A stretch of 50,269 bases of DNA from Bacteroidota bacterium (GCA_016868755.1 VGFU01000010.1:1-50269); one strand, 5' to 3'; numbered from the stretch's first letter, positions 33,322 to 42,084 are shown. The notes: generated by a model not told the origin, from the sequence alone. Numbers and translations are program-made.

Positions 33322-35315
33322 TGCGCCTGCCCCACGAGTTTTCGGCGCCCGGCGAGCCGCCGTTTGTGCGCGGACCCTACGCGTCGATGTACACCCAGCG
33401 CCCCTGGACCATTAGGCAGTACGCCGGATTCAGCACCGCCGAGGCCAGCAACGCCTTTTACCGCCGCAATTTGGCTGCGGGCCAAAAGGGCCTGAGCGTA
33501 GCCTTTGACTTGGCCACCCACCGCGGCTACGACAGCGACCACCCGCGCGTGCAGGGCGACGTCGGCAAGGCGGGGGTGGCTATTGACAGCGTCGAAGACA
33601 TGAAGCGGCTGTTCGACGGCATTCCGCTCGACGAAATGTCGGTGTCGATGACCATGAACGGCGCAGTGCTGCCCGTGCTGGCCTTCTACATTGTGGCGGC
33701 CGAAGAACAGGGTGTGGCCCCCGAGGCGCTGCAGGGCACCATTCAGAACGACATTCTCAAGGAGTTCATGGTGCGCAACACCTACATCTACCCGCCGGCG
33801 CCCAGCCTGCGCATTATTGCCCATATTTTTGGCTACACCAGCCGGCGCATGCCCAAGTTCAACAGCATTTCGATTTCGGGTTACCACATGCACGAGGCGG
33901 GGGCTTCAGCCGAACTCGAGCTCGCCTACACTCTGGCCGACGGCCTCGAATACCTGCGAACCGGGCTGGCGTCGGGCCTCGACATCGACGACTTCGCGCC
34001 GCGCCTTAGCTTTTTTTGGGCCATCGGAATGGACTTTGTGACCGAAGTGGCGAAGCTCCGCGCCGGCCGAGCCCTGTGGGACCGAATCGTAGCGTCGTTT
34101 GAACCCAAAAACGTCAAGAGCCGCGCCCTGCGCACCCACTGCCAGACCTCGGGCTGGAGCCTGACCGAGCAGCTGCCCTACAACAACGTCACCCGCACGG
34201 CGATTGAGGCCATGGCGGCGGCCTTGGGCGGAACCCAGTCGCTGCACACCAACGCGCTCGACGAGGCCATTGCCTTGCCCACCGACTACTCGGCGAGCAT
34301 TGCCCGCGAAACCCAAATTCGCATCCAGCAGCGCACCGGCATCACCCGCTTTGTCGACCCCTTGGGCGGCAGCATCGCCGTCGAGGAGCGCACCATCGAG
34401 CTCATTGAACGCGCCTGGGCGCTGATTCAAGAGGTCGAGGCCCTGGGCGGAATGGCCAAAGCCATCGAGGCCGGATTGCCCAAGCTGCGCATCGAAGAAG
34501 CGGCGGCGGCGAAGCAGGCCCGACTAGATTCTGTGCAGGATGTGCTCGTCGGGGTCAACGCCTTCAAAGCTGAAGACGACACCGAACTCGAGATTCTCGA
34601 AGTCGACACCCGCGCCGTGCTAGCCAGCCAGGTAGACCGGCTCCAGCAGCTTCGAGCCCATCGGGACCCGCAAGCGGTGGCCAAAGCACTTTATGCGTTA
34701 GAAACGGCTGCGCGGACCGGCGAAGGCAACTTGCTCGACCTGAGCGTCGAAGCCGCCCGAGTTCGCGCTACCTTAGGTGAAATCTCTGATGCCCTCGAGC
34801 GCGCCTTTGGCCGCTACCAAGCCCAACTCAATATGGTCCACGGAGTGTACGCCCGCGAATCAGCCCAAGACGGTCAGTTGGCCGAAGTCCGCGCCCTCGC
34901 CGACGAATTTGCCGCGCGCTACGGTCGCCGTCCGCGCATGCTTGTGGCCAAAATGGGCCAGGATGGCCACGACCGCGGCGCCAAAGTTATCGCGACGGGC
35001 TTCGCCGATCTGGGCTTTGACATCGACCTCGGTCCGCTGTTTCAAACCCCTGGCGAAGTAGCCCAGCAGGCTGTCGAAAACGACGTGCACTGGGTGGGCG
35101 TTAGTTCCCTGGCGGCGGGGCACAAAACGCTGGTTCCGCAGCTGGTGGAGGCCCTGGCGGCGATGGGGCGGCCCGACATTCAGGTGGTGGTTGGCGGAGT
35201 GATTCCGCGCCAGGACTACGACGCCCTTTTTGAAGCGGGGGCCGTGGCCGTTTTTGGTCCCGGAACGCCCGTGGTGGCCTCAGCCCGCGAACTCCTGCAG
35301 AAATCCCTTAGCTGA
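33312..35315 (+). CDS. mutB: Methylmalonyl-CoA mutase large (catalytic) subunit
   Basis: A 667-residue catalytic subunit that interconverts L-methylmalonyl-CoA and succinyl-CoA with adenosylcobalamin. Landmarks are [72 protein letters not shown] and the cobalamin-binding DxHxxG as D551-G-H553-D-R-G556, with H553 as lower cobalt ligand. The family's N-terminal arm before PPF(V/L)RGPY is about 65 residues in Propionibacterium MutB; here it is about 15. No upstream in-frame start exists outside mutA, so this shortening appears real. It overlaps mutA by 10 bases, and meaB follows after four. Confidence 0.95.
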   Translation: MDVVRLPHEFSAPGEPPFVRGPYASMYTQRPWTIRQYAGFSTAEASNAFYRRNLAAGQKGLSVAFDLATHRGYDSDHPRVQGDVGKAGVAIDSVEDMKRLFDGIPLDEMSVSMTMNGAVLPVLAFYIVAAEEQGVAPEALQGTIQNDILKEFMVRNTYIYPPAPSLRIIAHIFGYTSRRMPKFNSISISGYHMHEAGASAELELAYTLADGLEYLRTGLASGLDIDDFAPRLSFFWAIGMDFVTEVAKLRAGRALWDRIVASFEPKNVKSRALRTHCQTSGWSLTEQLPYNNVTRTAIEAMAAALGGTQSLHTNALDEAIALPTDYSASIARETQIRIQQRTGITRFVDPLGGSIAVEERTIELIERAWALIQEVEALGGMAKAIEAGLPKLRIEEAAAAKQARLDSVQDVLVGVNAFKAEDDTELEILEVDTRAVLASQVDRLQQLRAHRDPQAVAKALYALETAARTGEGNLLDLSVEAARVRATLGEISDALERAFGRYQAQLNMVHGVYARESAQDGQLAEVRALADEFAARYGRRPRMLVAKMGQDGHDRGAKVIATGFADLGFDIDLGPLFQTPGEVAQQAVENDVHWVGVSSLAAGHKTLVPQLVEALAAMGRPDIQVVVGGVIPRQDYDALFEAGAVAVFGPGTPVVASARELLQKSLS

Positions 35316-35319
35316 CGCG

Positions 35320-36297
35320 ATGAACGGCCCAAGCTGGACTCCCGAAGAATGGGCCGACGGCATTCGCCGCGCCGACCGGGCCTTTTTGGGGCGCGCCCTA
35401 AGCCTGGTCGAAAGCCACCTCGACGAAGACGCCGAGCGGGCCGCCGCGCTGTTTGCGGCCTTGGGGCCGGCTCCGCAGCAAAGCCTTCGCCTTGCCATCA
35501 CCGGCAACCCCGGCGCCGGCAAGAGCACCCTCACTGAGGCCCTCGGTCTGCACTGGGCCGATATGGGCCAACACGTGGCCGTTCTTGCCGTCGATCCCTC
35601 GAGCAGCCTGCACCGCGGAAGCATTTTGGGCGACAAAACCCGCATGGATCTGCTCAGCAAGCACCCCAAGGCGTTCATTAGGCCGGTGGCGAGCGGCGGC
35701 CAGCTGGGCGGTGTCGCCGCTTCGACGCGAGCGGCCATCGAACTGCTCGAGTACGCTGGCTACACCCGCATTATTCTCGAGACCGTGGGCGTCGGCCAAA
35801 ACGAAACCGACGCGGCCCACTACGTCGACGTGATGCTGCTGCTCGCGTTGCCCAATACCGGCGACGAAGTGCAGGGTATCAAGCGCGGAATCATGGAATG
35901 CGCGGACCTGATAGCGGTCAACAAATGCGACGGAAGCCTGGTTGAAGCGGGTGTGCGGGCCGCTGCCCAACTGCGCGAAAGCCTCAAGTGGTTTCGCCGC
36001 GACGACGGATGGAACGTTCCCGTAATCGCGTTAAGTGCGCAGACCCGGCAGGGGCTGATCGAGCTGGACGAAGCGCTTAACCGATTTGAACGTTGGACAC
36101 GCGGAACAGGCCAATTTGACGCCCGGCGCGCCCAGCAGCGCGCGCACGCTTGGTCCGAAGCATGGCAGCGATTCGTGGCGCATTGGGCCGAAGAACAGCC
36201 GAACCTCGCCCGCGCCAAGGCCCAAGCCAAAGAAGCCTTTGACCAAGGCCAGAGTGCCGAAGTAGCCCTTCGGGCCGCGTTTTACGCTAAAAAGTAA
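35320..36297 (+). CDS. meaB: Methylmalonyl-CoA mutase-associated GTPase MeaB
   Basis: A 325-residue G3E-family GTPase (formerly ArgK). It guards cofactor loading and protects methylmalonyl-CoA mutase from inactivation. Motifs: Walker A ITGNPGAGKST (60-70), VLAVDPSSSLHRGSILGDKT, RPVASGGQLGGVAAST, the Walker B/switch segment ILETVGVGQNE, and the base-recognition motif NKCDGS. It begins four bases after mutB and closes the seven-gene run. Its stop directly abuts, without a spacer base, the stop of the convergent gene at 36298. The longer frame from 35230 lies within mutB. Confidence 0.95.
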   Translation: MNGPSWTPEEWADGIRRADRAFLGRALSLVESHLDEDAERAAALFAALGPAPQQSLRLAITGNPGAGKSTLTEALGLHWADMGQHVAVLAVDPSSSLHRGSILGDKTRMDLLSKHPKAFIRPVASGGQLGGVAASTRAAIELLEYAGYTRIILETVGVGQNETDAAHYVDVMLLLALPNTGDEVQGIKRGIMECADLIAVNKCDGSLVEAGVRAAAQLRESLKWFRRDDGWNVPVIALSAQTRQGLIELDEALNRFERWTRGTGQFDARRAQQRAHAWSEAWQRFVAHWAEEQPNLARAKAQAKEAFDQGQSAEVALRAAFYAKK

Positions 36298-36819
36298 CTA
36301 GAATTCGTAGGCCACCTCGGCCTTGAGGTGCTTGAGCGCCGCCTGGGTAGGCAGCTGCTTGAGCTCCATCGCGGCATTGAGCAGGGCCTTCGATAGCTCG
36401 GCTCCACTGGCATCGGGGGCCAACTGCGCCGAAACGGTATTGAGCAGTGATACCGTTGCCGACTTGGCGGTGGTCACGTAATCCCACACCTCGTCGCTGA
36501 CATAAATCTGCTGGCTCAGGTTGTGCTCGTACTCGTCGCGAATCGACTTCTGCAGCAGCAAAAGGTATTCGCCGTTGGTAAGCGTTCCGGCTTTCACCCG
36601 AACCACGAGGGAGTTCGGACTAATCCGCTCTAAGAACAGCGCGAGGCGCTCGTATGCCTGCAGGCGAAGCGGAAGAGTTTGGCGCTGGTTTTGTGCGCGA
36701 TGTTCCGCTCGACGGCGGCGATCTTCGTTGTCAAAGTAGCTCGACATCATGAGGTAAACTGCGATCAAAATCAGCAGCGACGGGAACACGAAGCGAAACG
36801 TATCGAGAAAAACGTCCAT
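36298..36819 (-). CDS. Conserved membrane-anchored protein, unknown function
   Basis: A 173-residue protein with an N-terminal membrane helix (FVFPSLLILIAVYLMMSSYF), a very basic stretch (EDRRRRAEHRAQNQRQ) and a helical cytoplasmic domain including LPLRLQAYERLALFLERISP and YLLLLQKSIRDEYEHNLSQQ. I recognise it as a protein widely conserved in Bacteroidota without an assigned function (possibly DUF7935; recalled, not checked). No catalytic motif is visible. A -7-like element ends four bases before the ATG, so the message is probably leaderless. It is divergent from the aminotransferase and convergent with meaB. Confidence 0.8.
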   Translation of the reverse strand: MDVFLDTFRFVFPSLLILIAVYLMMSSYFDNEDRRRRAEHRAQNQRQTLPLRLQAYERLALFLERISPNSLVVRVKAGTLTNGEYLLLLQKSIRDEYEHNLSQQIYVSDEVWDYVTTAKSATVSLLNTVSAQLAPDASGAELSKALLNAAMELKQLPTQAALKHLKAEVAYEF

Positions 36820-36823
36820 GCCC

Positions 36824-36831
36824 CAAATATC
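36824..36831 (-). promoter_or_regulatory. -7 element GATATTTG of the membrane-anchored protein
   Basis: Seven of eight bases match TAnnTTTG, four bases before the ATG at 36819. Same octamer as in front of carB. Confidence 0.4.
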
Positions 36832-36852
36832 GGGGCGTTTCGTTCAAAATCG

Positions 36853-36860
36853 TACTTTTG
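36853..36860 (+). promoter_or_regulatory. -7 element TACTTTTG of the aminotransferase operon
   Basis: Perfect TAnnTTTG, five bases before the GTG at 36866. It decides the start: the upstream ATG at 36818 lies before the promoter and overlaps the divergent gene. Confidence 0.6.
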
Positions 36861-36865
36861 ACTCC

Positions 36866-38044
36866 GTGATTTCTCACTTATCAGCCCGCGTGAACGCAAT
36901 GGCCCTCCCGATGACCATTGCCATGGCTAAAAAAAGCCGCGCGCTACAGGAACAGGGACTCGATATTATCAGCCTCAGCCTTGGTGAGCCCGATTTTGAT
37001 ACCCCCGATTTGGCTAAGGCCGCCGGAATCGAAGGAATTGAGCAGAACTTTTCGCACTACATGCCGGTCAGCGGATACGTCGACGTGCGCGACGCTGTGG
37101 CCCACAAGTTTCTGCGCGACAACCAATTGACCTACACCCGCAACCAGATTGTGGTCAGCACGGGCGCCAAGCAGTCCATCGCCAACTTGATGATGGCCCT
37201 GGTGAATCCGGGCGACGAGGTGGTGATTCCAGCGCCGTTTTGGGTGAGCTACAACGACTTGGCCGAGTTCTGCGGCGCCACCGTGGTGAGCCCGGTGGCC
37301 GGTCGCGAGCAGGGATTTAAAATCACCCCCGACCAGCTGCGCGAGGCGCTCAGCCCCAAGTCCAAAGTGTTTATTTTCAGCAGCCCCAACAACCCGAGCG
37401 GCGCGATGTACCGCCACGACGAGCTCGAAGCCTTGGCGGCGGTGCTCCGGGACTTCCCCAACGTCGTCGTCGTCGCCGACGAGATCTACGAATACTTGAG
37501 CTACGGAGAGGTTCCGCACTACAGCTTCGCGCGCATCGACGGAATGTTTGACCGCACCGCCACCGTTAACGGAATGTCTAAGGGCTACGCCATGACCGGC
37601 TGGCGCCTCGGATTCATGGGCGCCCCCGAATGGTTGGCCGAGGCCTGCGACAAGGTTCAGTCCCAGTTTACCAGCGGCGCGAGCAGCATTGCCCAGCGGG
37701 CGGCACGGGCTGCCCTGCTCGCCGGACCCCAGCCCGTTCAGTACATGGTCGAGGCCTTCAAAGCGCGCCGCGACCGCTTTTTGCAGGCGCTGCGCGGAGC
37801 CGCTAAACTTCACGTCGACACCCCGCCCGGAGCTTTTTATGCCTACGTTGACGTGCGCGCCTACCTCGACCACCGCTACCCCACCTCCAACGACTTGGTC
37901 ATGTACCTCTTGGAGCACGGCGTGGCCGGCGTCCCCGGCGAAGCCTTCGGAACCCCCGGCTACCTCCGCTTCAGCTACGCGGCCAGCCAAAATGACCTCG
38001 ACCGCGCCGCAGAACGCATCGTTAAGGCCCTGAACGCCCTCTAG
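36866..38044 (+). CDS. aspC: PLP-dependent aminotransferase, aspartate aminotransferase type
   Basis: A 392-residue class I/II aminotransferase. Family segments are LSLGEPDFDTPDLAKAAG, HYMPVSGYVDVRDAVAHKF, STGAKQSIANLMMALVNPGD, FSSPNNPSGAMYRHDELEAL, VVADEIYEYLSYG with the PLP-binding Asp and Tyr, NGMSKGYAMTGWRLGF with the Schiff-base lysine K239, and RFSYA near the end with the carboxylate-binding Arg. It probably interconverts aspartate and oxaloacetate, but other amino-acid substrates are possible for this subgroup. The start is GTG at 36866, five bases after a perfect -7 element. trkH begins one base after its stop, giving an aspC-trkH-ubiE-porT operon. Confidence 0.92.
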   Translation: MISHLSARVNAMALPMTIAMAKKSRALQEQGLDIISLSLGEPDFDTPDLAKAAGIEGIEQNFSHYMPVSGYVDVRDAVAHKFLRDNQLTYTRNQIVVSTGAKQSIANLMMALVNPGDEVVIPAPFWVSYNDLAEFCGATVVSPVAGREQGFKITPDQLREALSPKSKVFIFSSPNNPSGAMYRHDELEALAAVLRDFPNVVVVADEIYEYLSYGEVPHYSFARIDGMFDRTATVNGMSKGYAMTGWRLGFMGAPEWLAEACDKVQSQFTSGASSIAQRAARAALLAGPQPVQYMVEAFKARRDRFLQALRGAAKLHVDTPPGAFYAYVDVRAYLDHRYPTSNDLVMYLLEHGVAGVPGEAFGTPGYLRFSYAASQNDLDRAAERIVKALNAL

Positions 38045-38045
38045 C

Positions 38046-39875
38046 ATGTCGACAGGATTCCGCACCACGGTTAATCAACTTCGCGAGCGCATCAACCTGC
38101 GCATTTACGACAGCAAACCGTTTGTAACCAAGTTTTTGCGCTACCTGAGTGTACCCTTGTCGCTCACGGCGGTGGCGGCCCTGATATTCTCGTTTGGCTA
38201 CCAGCTCAACCTCGACCAAAAGCTGTGGGTTGACTTTGTGCTCAAGTCCACCATTGGATTTTACATTTTTAAGTACTTCTCTGAACTCTTTTACGACTTC
38301 AGTCCGCCCGACTACGTGCGGCGCACGCGCTTTGAATTTGTGCTCATGTGCTACATGCTGGCCAACATCTTGGCGGTCAACCTTTTTCACATTGAACTAA
38401 CCCAAAGTCTGGGCGAGTGGTTGGGCATCAAAAGCTTCGCCGACTTGTTCATGCTCGTCGTTCAGGGATACTTTTTGATTTTTGTCGCCCTCGAACTGGG
38501 CAAGGCGAGCCGACTGCTTCCGCACCTCAAAATCAGCCCGCCTGCGCTGCTCGTATTGAGCTTTGGTGCCATCACCGCATTGGGTGCCGGGCTCCTTATG
38601 ATGCCCGAGATGTCAAAGGTTCCCGGCGGACTTTCGGCAATGGATGCCTTTTTCACCAGCATCTCTGCAGCATGCGTGACCGGCCTGAGCACCATCGACG
38701 TTGCTACGGTGCTCACCTTCAAGGGCCAGACCGTGCTCATGATTCTGATTCAGCTGGGCGGACTCAACTTCATCACCTTCGCCTCGATTTTTGCGCTGCT
38801 GGCCAATCCCGGGGTGGGCACGCGCTACAAGAGCATGCTGCAGTCCAACTACTCAGTGGACTCGCTCGAATCCAGCGTACTGCTGACGGGCCAAATCATT
38901 CGCTTCAGCTTGCTTTTTGAACTTATCTCGGCCGTGCTCCTGTACTTCTCGTGGGGTGCCCGCACGTTTGACAGCTTTGGTGAGCAAATCTTTCACTCGC
39001 TCTTTCACTCGGTCAGTGCCTTTAACAACGCGGGTTTTTCGCTGTACTCGGGCGGACTCGCCGACGCGGCGCTCGGCACCAACGTGCCGCTCGGCCTGGT
39101 CATTGCCTTGACCATCATTTTGGGCGGACTCGGATTCAGCCCCATTTCTGAAATGTTCAGCGTGCAGTCGCGCTCCTACCGCCGTTCGCGGCCGTGGATT
39201 CACTTCTCGGTCAACACCAAAATCGCGGTGTATGCCGTGCTGGTCCTTGTTCCCTTCGGAACCTTCGCCTTTTACCTCCTCGAGCAGCACGGAGTGCTTC
39301 GCGACCTCGGTCCGGGCGTTCAGTGGTACCATGCCTTTTTCTCGTCGGTCACCACCCGAACCGCTGGATTTAACACCGTTGATTTTGGCGCGGTTGCCCT
39401 GCCCACCTTGCTGGTGGTCATGCTGCTGATGTTCATTGGCGGATCCTCGGGCTCCACCGCGGGCGGAGTCAAGACCAGCACCTTCGCGCTCGTATTCATG
39501 AACGCCATGGCCACCATCCGCGGCAAAAAGCGCGTGGAACTCTTCAGGCAAACCATTTCGGTGGAACTCCTTAACCTTGCCCTGAGCGCGTTTTTGTTTT
39601 CGACGTCGGTTATCGCCCTCGGAACTTTTGCCCTGGCCATCACCGACGGCCACTTCGGCCTCGCACGGATTGCCTTTGAAGAAGTTTCGGCCTTTTGTAC
39701 CGTTGGGCTCTCCACGGGCATCACCGCCCAGTTAAGCGACGCCGGCAAAATCATCTTGATGACCTCGATGCTCATCGGCCGAATCGGAACCATTACCCTT
39801 GCCTTTGCGTTGACCTCTAAGCGCAAGGATTCTCAAGATTACCGATACCCCAAAGCCCGCGTTCAAGTAGGATAA
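38046..39875 (+). CDS. trkH: TrkH/KtrB-family potassium transporter subunit
   Basis: A 609-residue membrane protein that forms the K+ (or Na+-coupled K+) pore. The four half-conserved pore loops are visible: SAACVTGLSTID, SAFNNAGFSLYSGG, TRTAGFNTVDFG and SAFCTVGLSTGIT, each with the filter glycine, and GGSSGSTAGGVKTSTFALV. The first 150 residues add about four helices before the core; this extended N-terminus is usual in Bacteroidota TrkH. The regulatory partner TrkA/KtrA is absent from the window. It begins one base after aspC and its TAATG overlaps the ubiE start. Confidence 0.92.
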   Translation: MSTGFRTTVNQLRERINLRIYDSKPFVTKFLRYLSVPLSLTAVAALIFSFGYQLNLDQKLWVDFVLKSTIGFYIFKYFSELFYDFSPPDYVRRTRFEFVLMCYMLANILAVNLFHIELTQSLGEWLGIKSFADLFMLVVQGYFLIFVALELGKASRLLPHLKISPPALLVLSFGAITALGAGLLMMPEMSKVPGGLSAMDAFFTSISAACVTGLSTIDVATVLTFKGQTVLMILIQLGGLNFITFASIFALLANPGVGTRYKSMLQSNYSVDSLESSVLLTGQIIRFSLLFELISAVLLYFSWGARTFDSFGEQIFHSLFHSVSAFNNAGFSLYSGGLADAALGTNVPLGLVIALTIILGGLGFSPISEMFSVQSRSYRRSRPWIHFSVNTKIAVYAVLVLVPFGTFAFYLLEQHGVLRDLGPGVQWYHAFFSSVTTRTAGFNTVDFGAVALPTLLVVMLLMFIGGSSGSTAGGVKTSTFALVFMNAMATIRGKKRVELFRQTISVELLNLALSAFLFSTSVIALGTFALAITDGHFGLARIAFEEVSAFCTVGLSTGITAQLSDAGKIILMTSMLIGRIGTITLAFALTSKRKDSQDYRYPKARVQVG

Positions 39876-40600
39876 TGAGCCACGTCAAACCGTACAGCCC
39901 CGAAGGCTCCAAAAAGGAACAAGTAGCCGAAATGTTCAACGCCATTTCGCCGAAGTACGATGCCCTTAACCGCATTTTGTCGATAGGAATCGACCAGATC
40001 TGGCGCCGCAAAACCGTGCGCGAAATCCGCGCCACCGGGGCCACCCAGATACTCGACGTCGCCACCGGCACCGCCGACCTCGCCCTAGCCCTGGCCGACC
40101 GCATTCCGGGCGCTCAGGTCGTTGGCGTCGACATCTCCGCCGGTATGCTCGACGTGGGCCGCCAAAAAGTCCGCGCCCGCCGCAAAGACGATCGGGTGCG
40201 CCTTGACCTCGGCGACGGCGAACAGCTCCCCTACGCCGACGGCCATTTTGGTGCTGTGACCGTGGCTTTTGGCGTGCGCAACTTCGAAAACCTGGAGCAG
40301 GGGCTGCGCGACATGCACCGCGTGCTCGCGTCCGGCGGAACCCTTGCCGTGCTCGAATTTTCGCAGCCTACTTCGTGGCCCTTCCGCCCGCTGTACCTGT
40401 TTTACTTCAAAAACGTACTGCCGCGCATCGGGCGCCTCATCTCCAAAGACGCCTCGGCTTACACCTACCTGCCCGACAGCGTCGAGGCCTTTCCCTACGG
40501 CGAAGCCTTTGCGGCCAAGCTGCGCGATGCCGGCTTCCGCAGCGTGCGCATTCGCCCGCTCACGCTCGGAATCGCCAGTTTGTACGTCGCAACGAAATAA
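39875..40600 (+). CDS. ubiE: Demethylmenaquinone methyltransferase
   Basis: A 241-residue class I SAM-dependent methyltransferase that performs the last methylation in menaquinone synthesis (UbiE/MenG). Visible motifs: VAEMFNAISPKYDALNRILS, the SAM-binding ILDVATGTADLALALA, VVGVDISAGMLDVGRQK, TVAFGVRNFENLEQGL and the C-terminal SVEAFPYGEAFAAKL. Bacteroidota use menaquinone, so the menaquinone role is the likely one. Its ATG overlaps the trkH stop by one base. The porT gene follows 26 bases downstream, a linkage I recall as conserved in Bacteroidota. Confidence 0.95.
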   Translation: MSHVKPYSPEGSKKEQVAEMFNAISPKYDALNRILSIGIDQIWRRKTVREIRATGATQILDVATGTADLALALADRIPGAQVVGVDISAGMLDVGRQKVRARRKDDRVRLDLGDGEQLPYADGHFGAVTVAFGVRNFENLEQGLRDMHRVLASGGTLAVLEFSQPTSWPFRPLYLFYFKNVLPRIGRLISKDASAYTYLPDSVEAFPYGEAFAAKLRDAGFRSVRIRPLTLGIASLYVATK

Positions 40601-40626
40601 TTCGCGTCCCGCGCCGTTCTAGCACC

Positions 40627-41307
40627 ATGCGAACGTGGCTTTTTGCCCTCTGCCTCTCGAGTTCCGCGCTTGCCTTCGGGCAAACGCCCAATTTGCCGCG
40701 CTTTGACCAAAAGCCGCTGCACTTCGGCTTTTTTCTCGGAATCAGCCAGCTCGACTTCGCCGTGCAGCACGCACCCACCTGGCCTGAGGGCATCTACCAC
40801 GTCGTCCCCCAGTCAAGCCCCGGCTACCTGGTGGGTATCATTTCTGACGTGCGCCTGAGCCCCTACCTCAACCTGCGCGTCAACCCGACCTATGTGGCGG
40901 GCGAACGCAGCCTGCTGATCGACGGGGTCGACCGCGCCACCGGAATCCGCGACTGGTACACCCGCCGCGTCGAATCTTCGCTAGTGCGCCTCCCGGTCGA
41001 ACTCAAATGGAAGTCGGAGCGCATCGGCAACCACCGCTGGTTTGTGCTCGGCGCCCTTCACACCACCTACGACCTCGGCAGCAAAGCCAAAGTCGTCGAC
41101 GACCGCCTCTTCAAGCTGCAGCCCGTCGACTACGGTTTTGACCTTGCCCTGGGGACCGACCTGTACTTTGAATTCTTCAAGCTTTCTCCCCAGCTCCGCT
41201 GGAGCTTTGGGCTCGGCAACCTCCACGTCGACGACGACACCAAACTGGCGGCGTCGCTGCCCGTGGTTCGCCACCGCAGCCAAGACTACGTGTTTACGTT
41301 CGAGTAG
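40627..41307 (+). CDS. porT: PorT-family outer-membrane protein (type IX secretion/gliding)
   Basis: A 226-residue exported beta-barrel protein. Residues 1-19 form a signal peptide (WLFALCLSSSALAFGQ). The mature start LPRFDQKPLHFGFFLGISQL, the strands YNLRV-like in SPYLNLRVNPTYVAGE, VRLPVELKWKSERIGNHRW and YGFDLALGTDLYFEFFKLSP match the PorT family, needed for type IX protein secretion in Porphyromonas and gliding bacteria. Position after ubiE supports it. The longer frame from 40375 lies inside ubiE in another frame and is rejected. Presence of porT implies a T9SS elsewhere in the genome. Confidence 0.88.
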   Translation: MRTWLFALCLSSSALAFGQTPNLPRFDQKPLHFGFFLGISQLDFAVQHAPTWPEGIYHVVPQSSPGYLVGIISDVRLSPYLNLRVNPTYVAGERSLLIDGVDRATGIRDWYTRRVESSLVRLPVELKWKSERIGNHRWFVLGALHTTYDLGSKAKVVDDRLFKLQPVDYGFDLALGTDLYFEFFKLSPQLRWSFGLGNLHVDDDTKLAASLPVVRHRSQDYVFTFE

Positions 41308-41313
41308 CGCGCG

Positions 41314-41334
41314 GCTAGTTGCTAGCTGCTAGTT
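41314..41334. repeat. Three heptamers GCTAGTT between porT and the SpoU gene
   Basis: Units GCTAGTT, GCTAGCT, GCTAGTT in a row. On the minus strand this is AACTAGC-AGCTAGC-AACTAGC, one base away from the AACCAGC units of the array in the ABC exporter. The last unit supplies the final Asn codon bases and the TAG stop of the SpoU methyltransferase. Confidence 0.6.
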
Positions 41335-42051
41335 ACCTCTATGCGCTTCATACAGCAGCATCGCTGCAGCCGTGGCCACATTGAGGCTTTCGGTGCGGCT
41401 GTGCGCGGAGCGCGCGATGGTGGCAACCGACGTTGCGGCGTCGAGCCAGGCTTGCGAAGGTCCTTGACCTTCGTTGGACACAACTAGGGCGACGTTGGGG
41501 GACCAATTTATTTGGCTCGGCGCGGTGCCGTCGAGGTCGGCGACCACGATGGGTCGGCCCTCTGACTGAAGCAGGGCAATGGCCTCGGCTTCGGTGGCGT
41601 AACGCACGGGGACGCGGGCGAGCGAACCCATGCTGGCTTGAACGGTCTTGGGGTTTCCGAAGTCTACGGTGCCGGTCGTGTGCAGCACGTAGGCGGCGCC
41701 AAACCAGTCGGCCATGCGCAGCAGGGTTCCGGCGTTACCGGGGTCTTGAATGCGGTCGAGCACGAGCACCTTGCCTTCGGGGCGCGCATCGAGGTCCGCC
41801 CACGCAAACACGGCGAGGGAATCGGGGGGCGTGTCGAGCGACGACACTTCGCGCAGGTCGCGGGCCGTCACGCTTAGGCAGTCGGGCCCGAGCGATTCGC
41901 CCGTGGTGGCGAGGAGGAGCGGACGCCATCCGCTCGCCAAAAATTCAGCGATGGCCTTGCGGCCCTCCACCAAAAGGGCGCCGTGCTTTTCGCGGCCTTT
42001 GCGGTGCTGCAGCTCTCGGAGCCATTTGCGTTCGTTGTGGGTCCAGGGCAT
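41329..42051 (-). CDS. SpoU-family RNA 2'-O-methyltransferase
   Basis: A 240-residue TrmH/SpoU enzyme that methylates ribose 2'-OH in tRNA or rRNA. The N-terminal substrate-binding domain includes EKHGALLVEGRKAIAEFLAS. The SPOUT domain carries the three motifs: VLDRIQDPGNAGTLLR (motif 1), ALVVSNEGQGPSQAWL (motif 2), and HSRTESLNVATAAAMLLYE (motif 3), with the conserved Asn, Glu and Ser-Leu-Asn residues. The exact target nucleotide is not evident. The start is the ATG at 42051 with a -7-like element seven bases upstream. Its promoter interlocks with that of rpe on the other strand. The stop codon falls within a heptamer repeat. Confidence 0.9.
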   Translation of the reverse strand: MPWTHNERKWLRELQHRKGREKHGALLVEGRKAIAEFLASGWRPLLLATTGESLGPDCLSVTARDLREVSSLDTPPDSLAVFAWADLDARPEGKVLVLDRIQDPGNAGTLLRMADWFGAAYVLHTTGTVDFGNPKTVQASMGSLARVPVRYATEAEAIALLQSEGRPIVVADLDGTAPSQINWSPNVALVVSNEGQGPSQAWLDAATSVATIARSAHSRTESLNVATAAAMLLYEAHRGN

Positions 42052-42058
42052 AAGACCC

Positions 42059-42066
42059 CGAAGGTA
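42059..42066 (-). promoter_or_regulatory. -7-like element TACCTTCG of the SpoU gene
   Basis: Seven of eight bases match TAnnTTTG, seven bases before the ATG at 42051; only five bases from the opposed rpe element. Confidence 0.4.
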
Positions 42067-42071
42067 CGCAC

Positions 42072-42079
42072 TACCTTTG
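42072..42079 (+). promoter_or_regulatory. -7 element TACCTTTG of rpe
   Basis: Perfect TAnnTTTG, five bases before the ATG at 42085; this decides the start against the ATG at 41983, which lies upstream of the promoter inside the SpoU gene. Confidence 0.6.
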
Positions 42080-42084
42080 GGCCT

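Noticed and set aside
40375-40626. N-terminal extension of porT from 40375
   Set aside because: It lies entirely in ubiE in another frame and would place residues before the clear signal peptide beginning at 40627.
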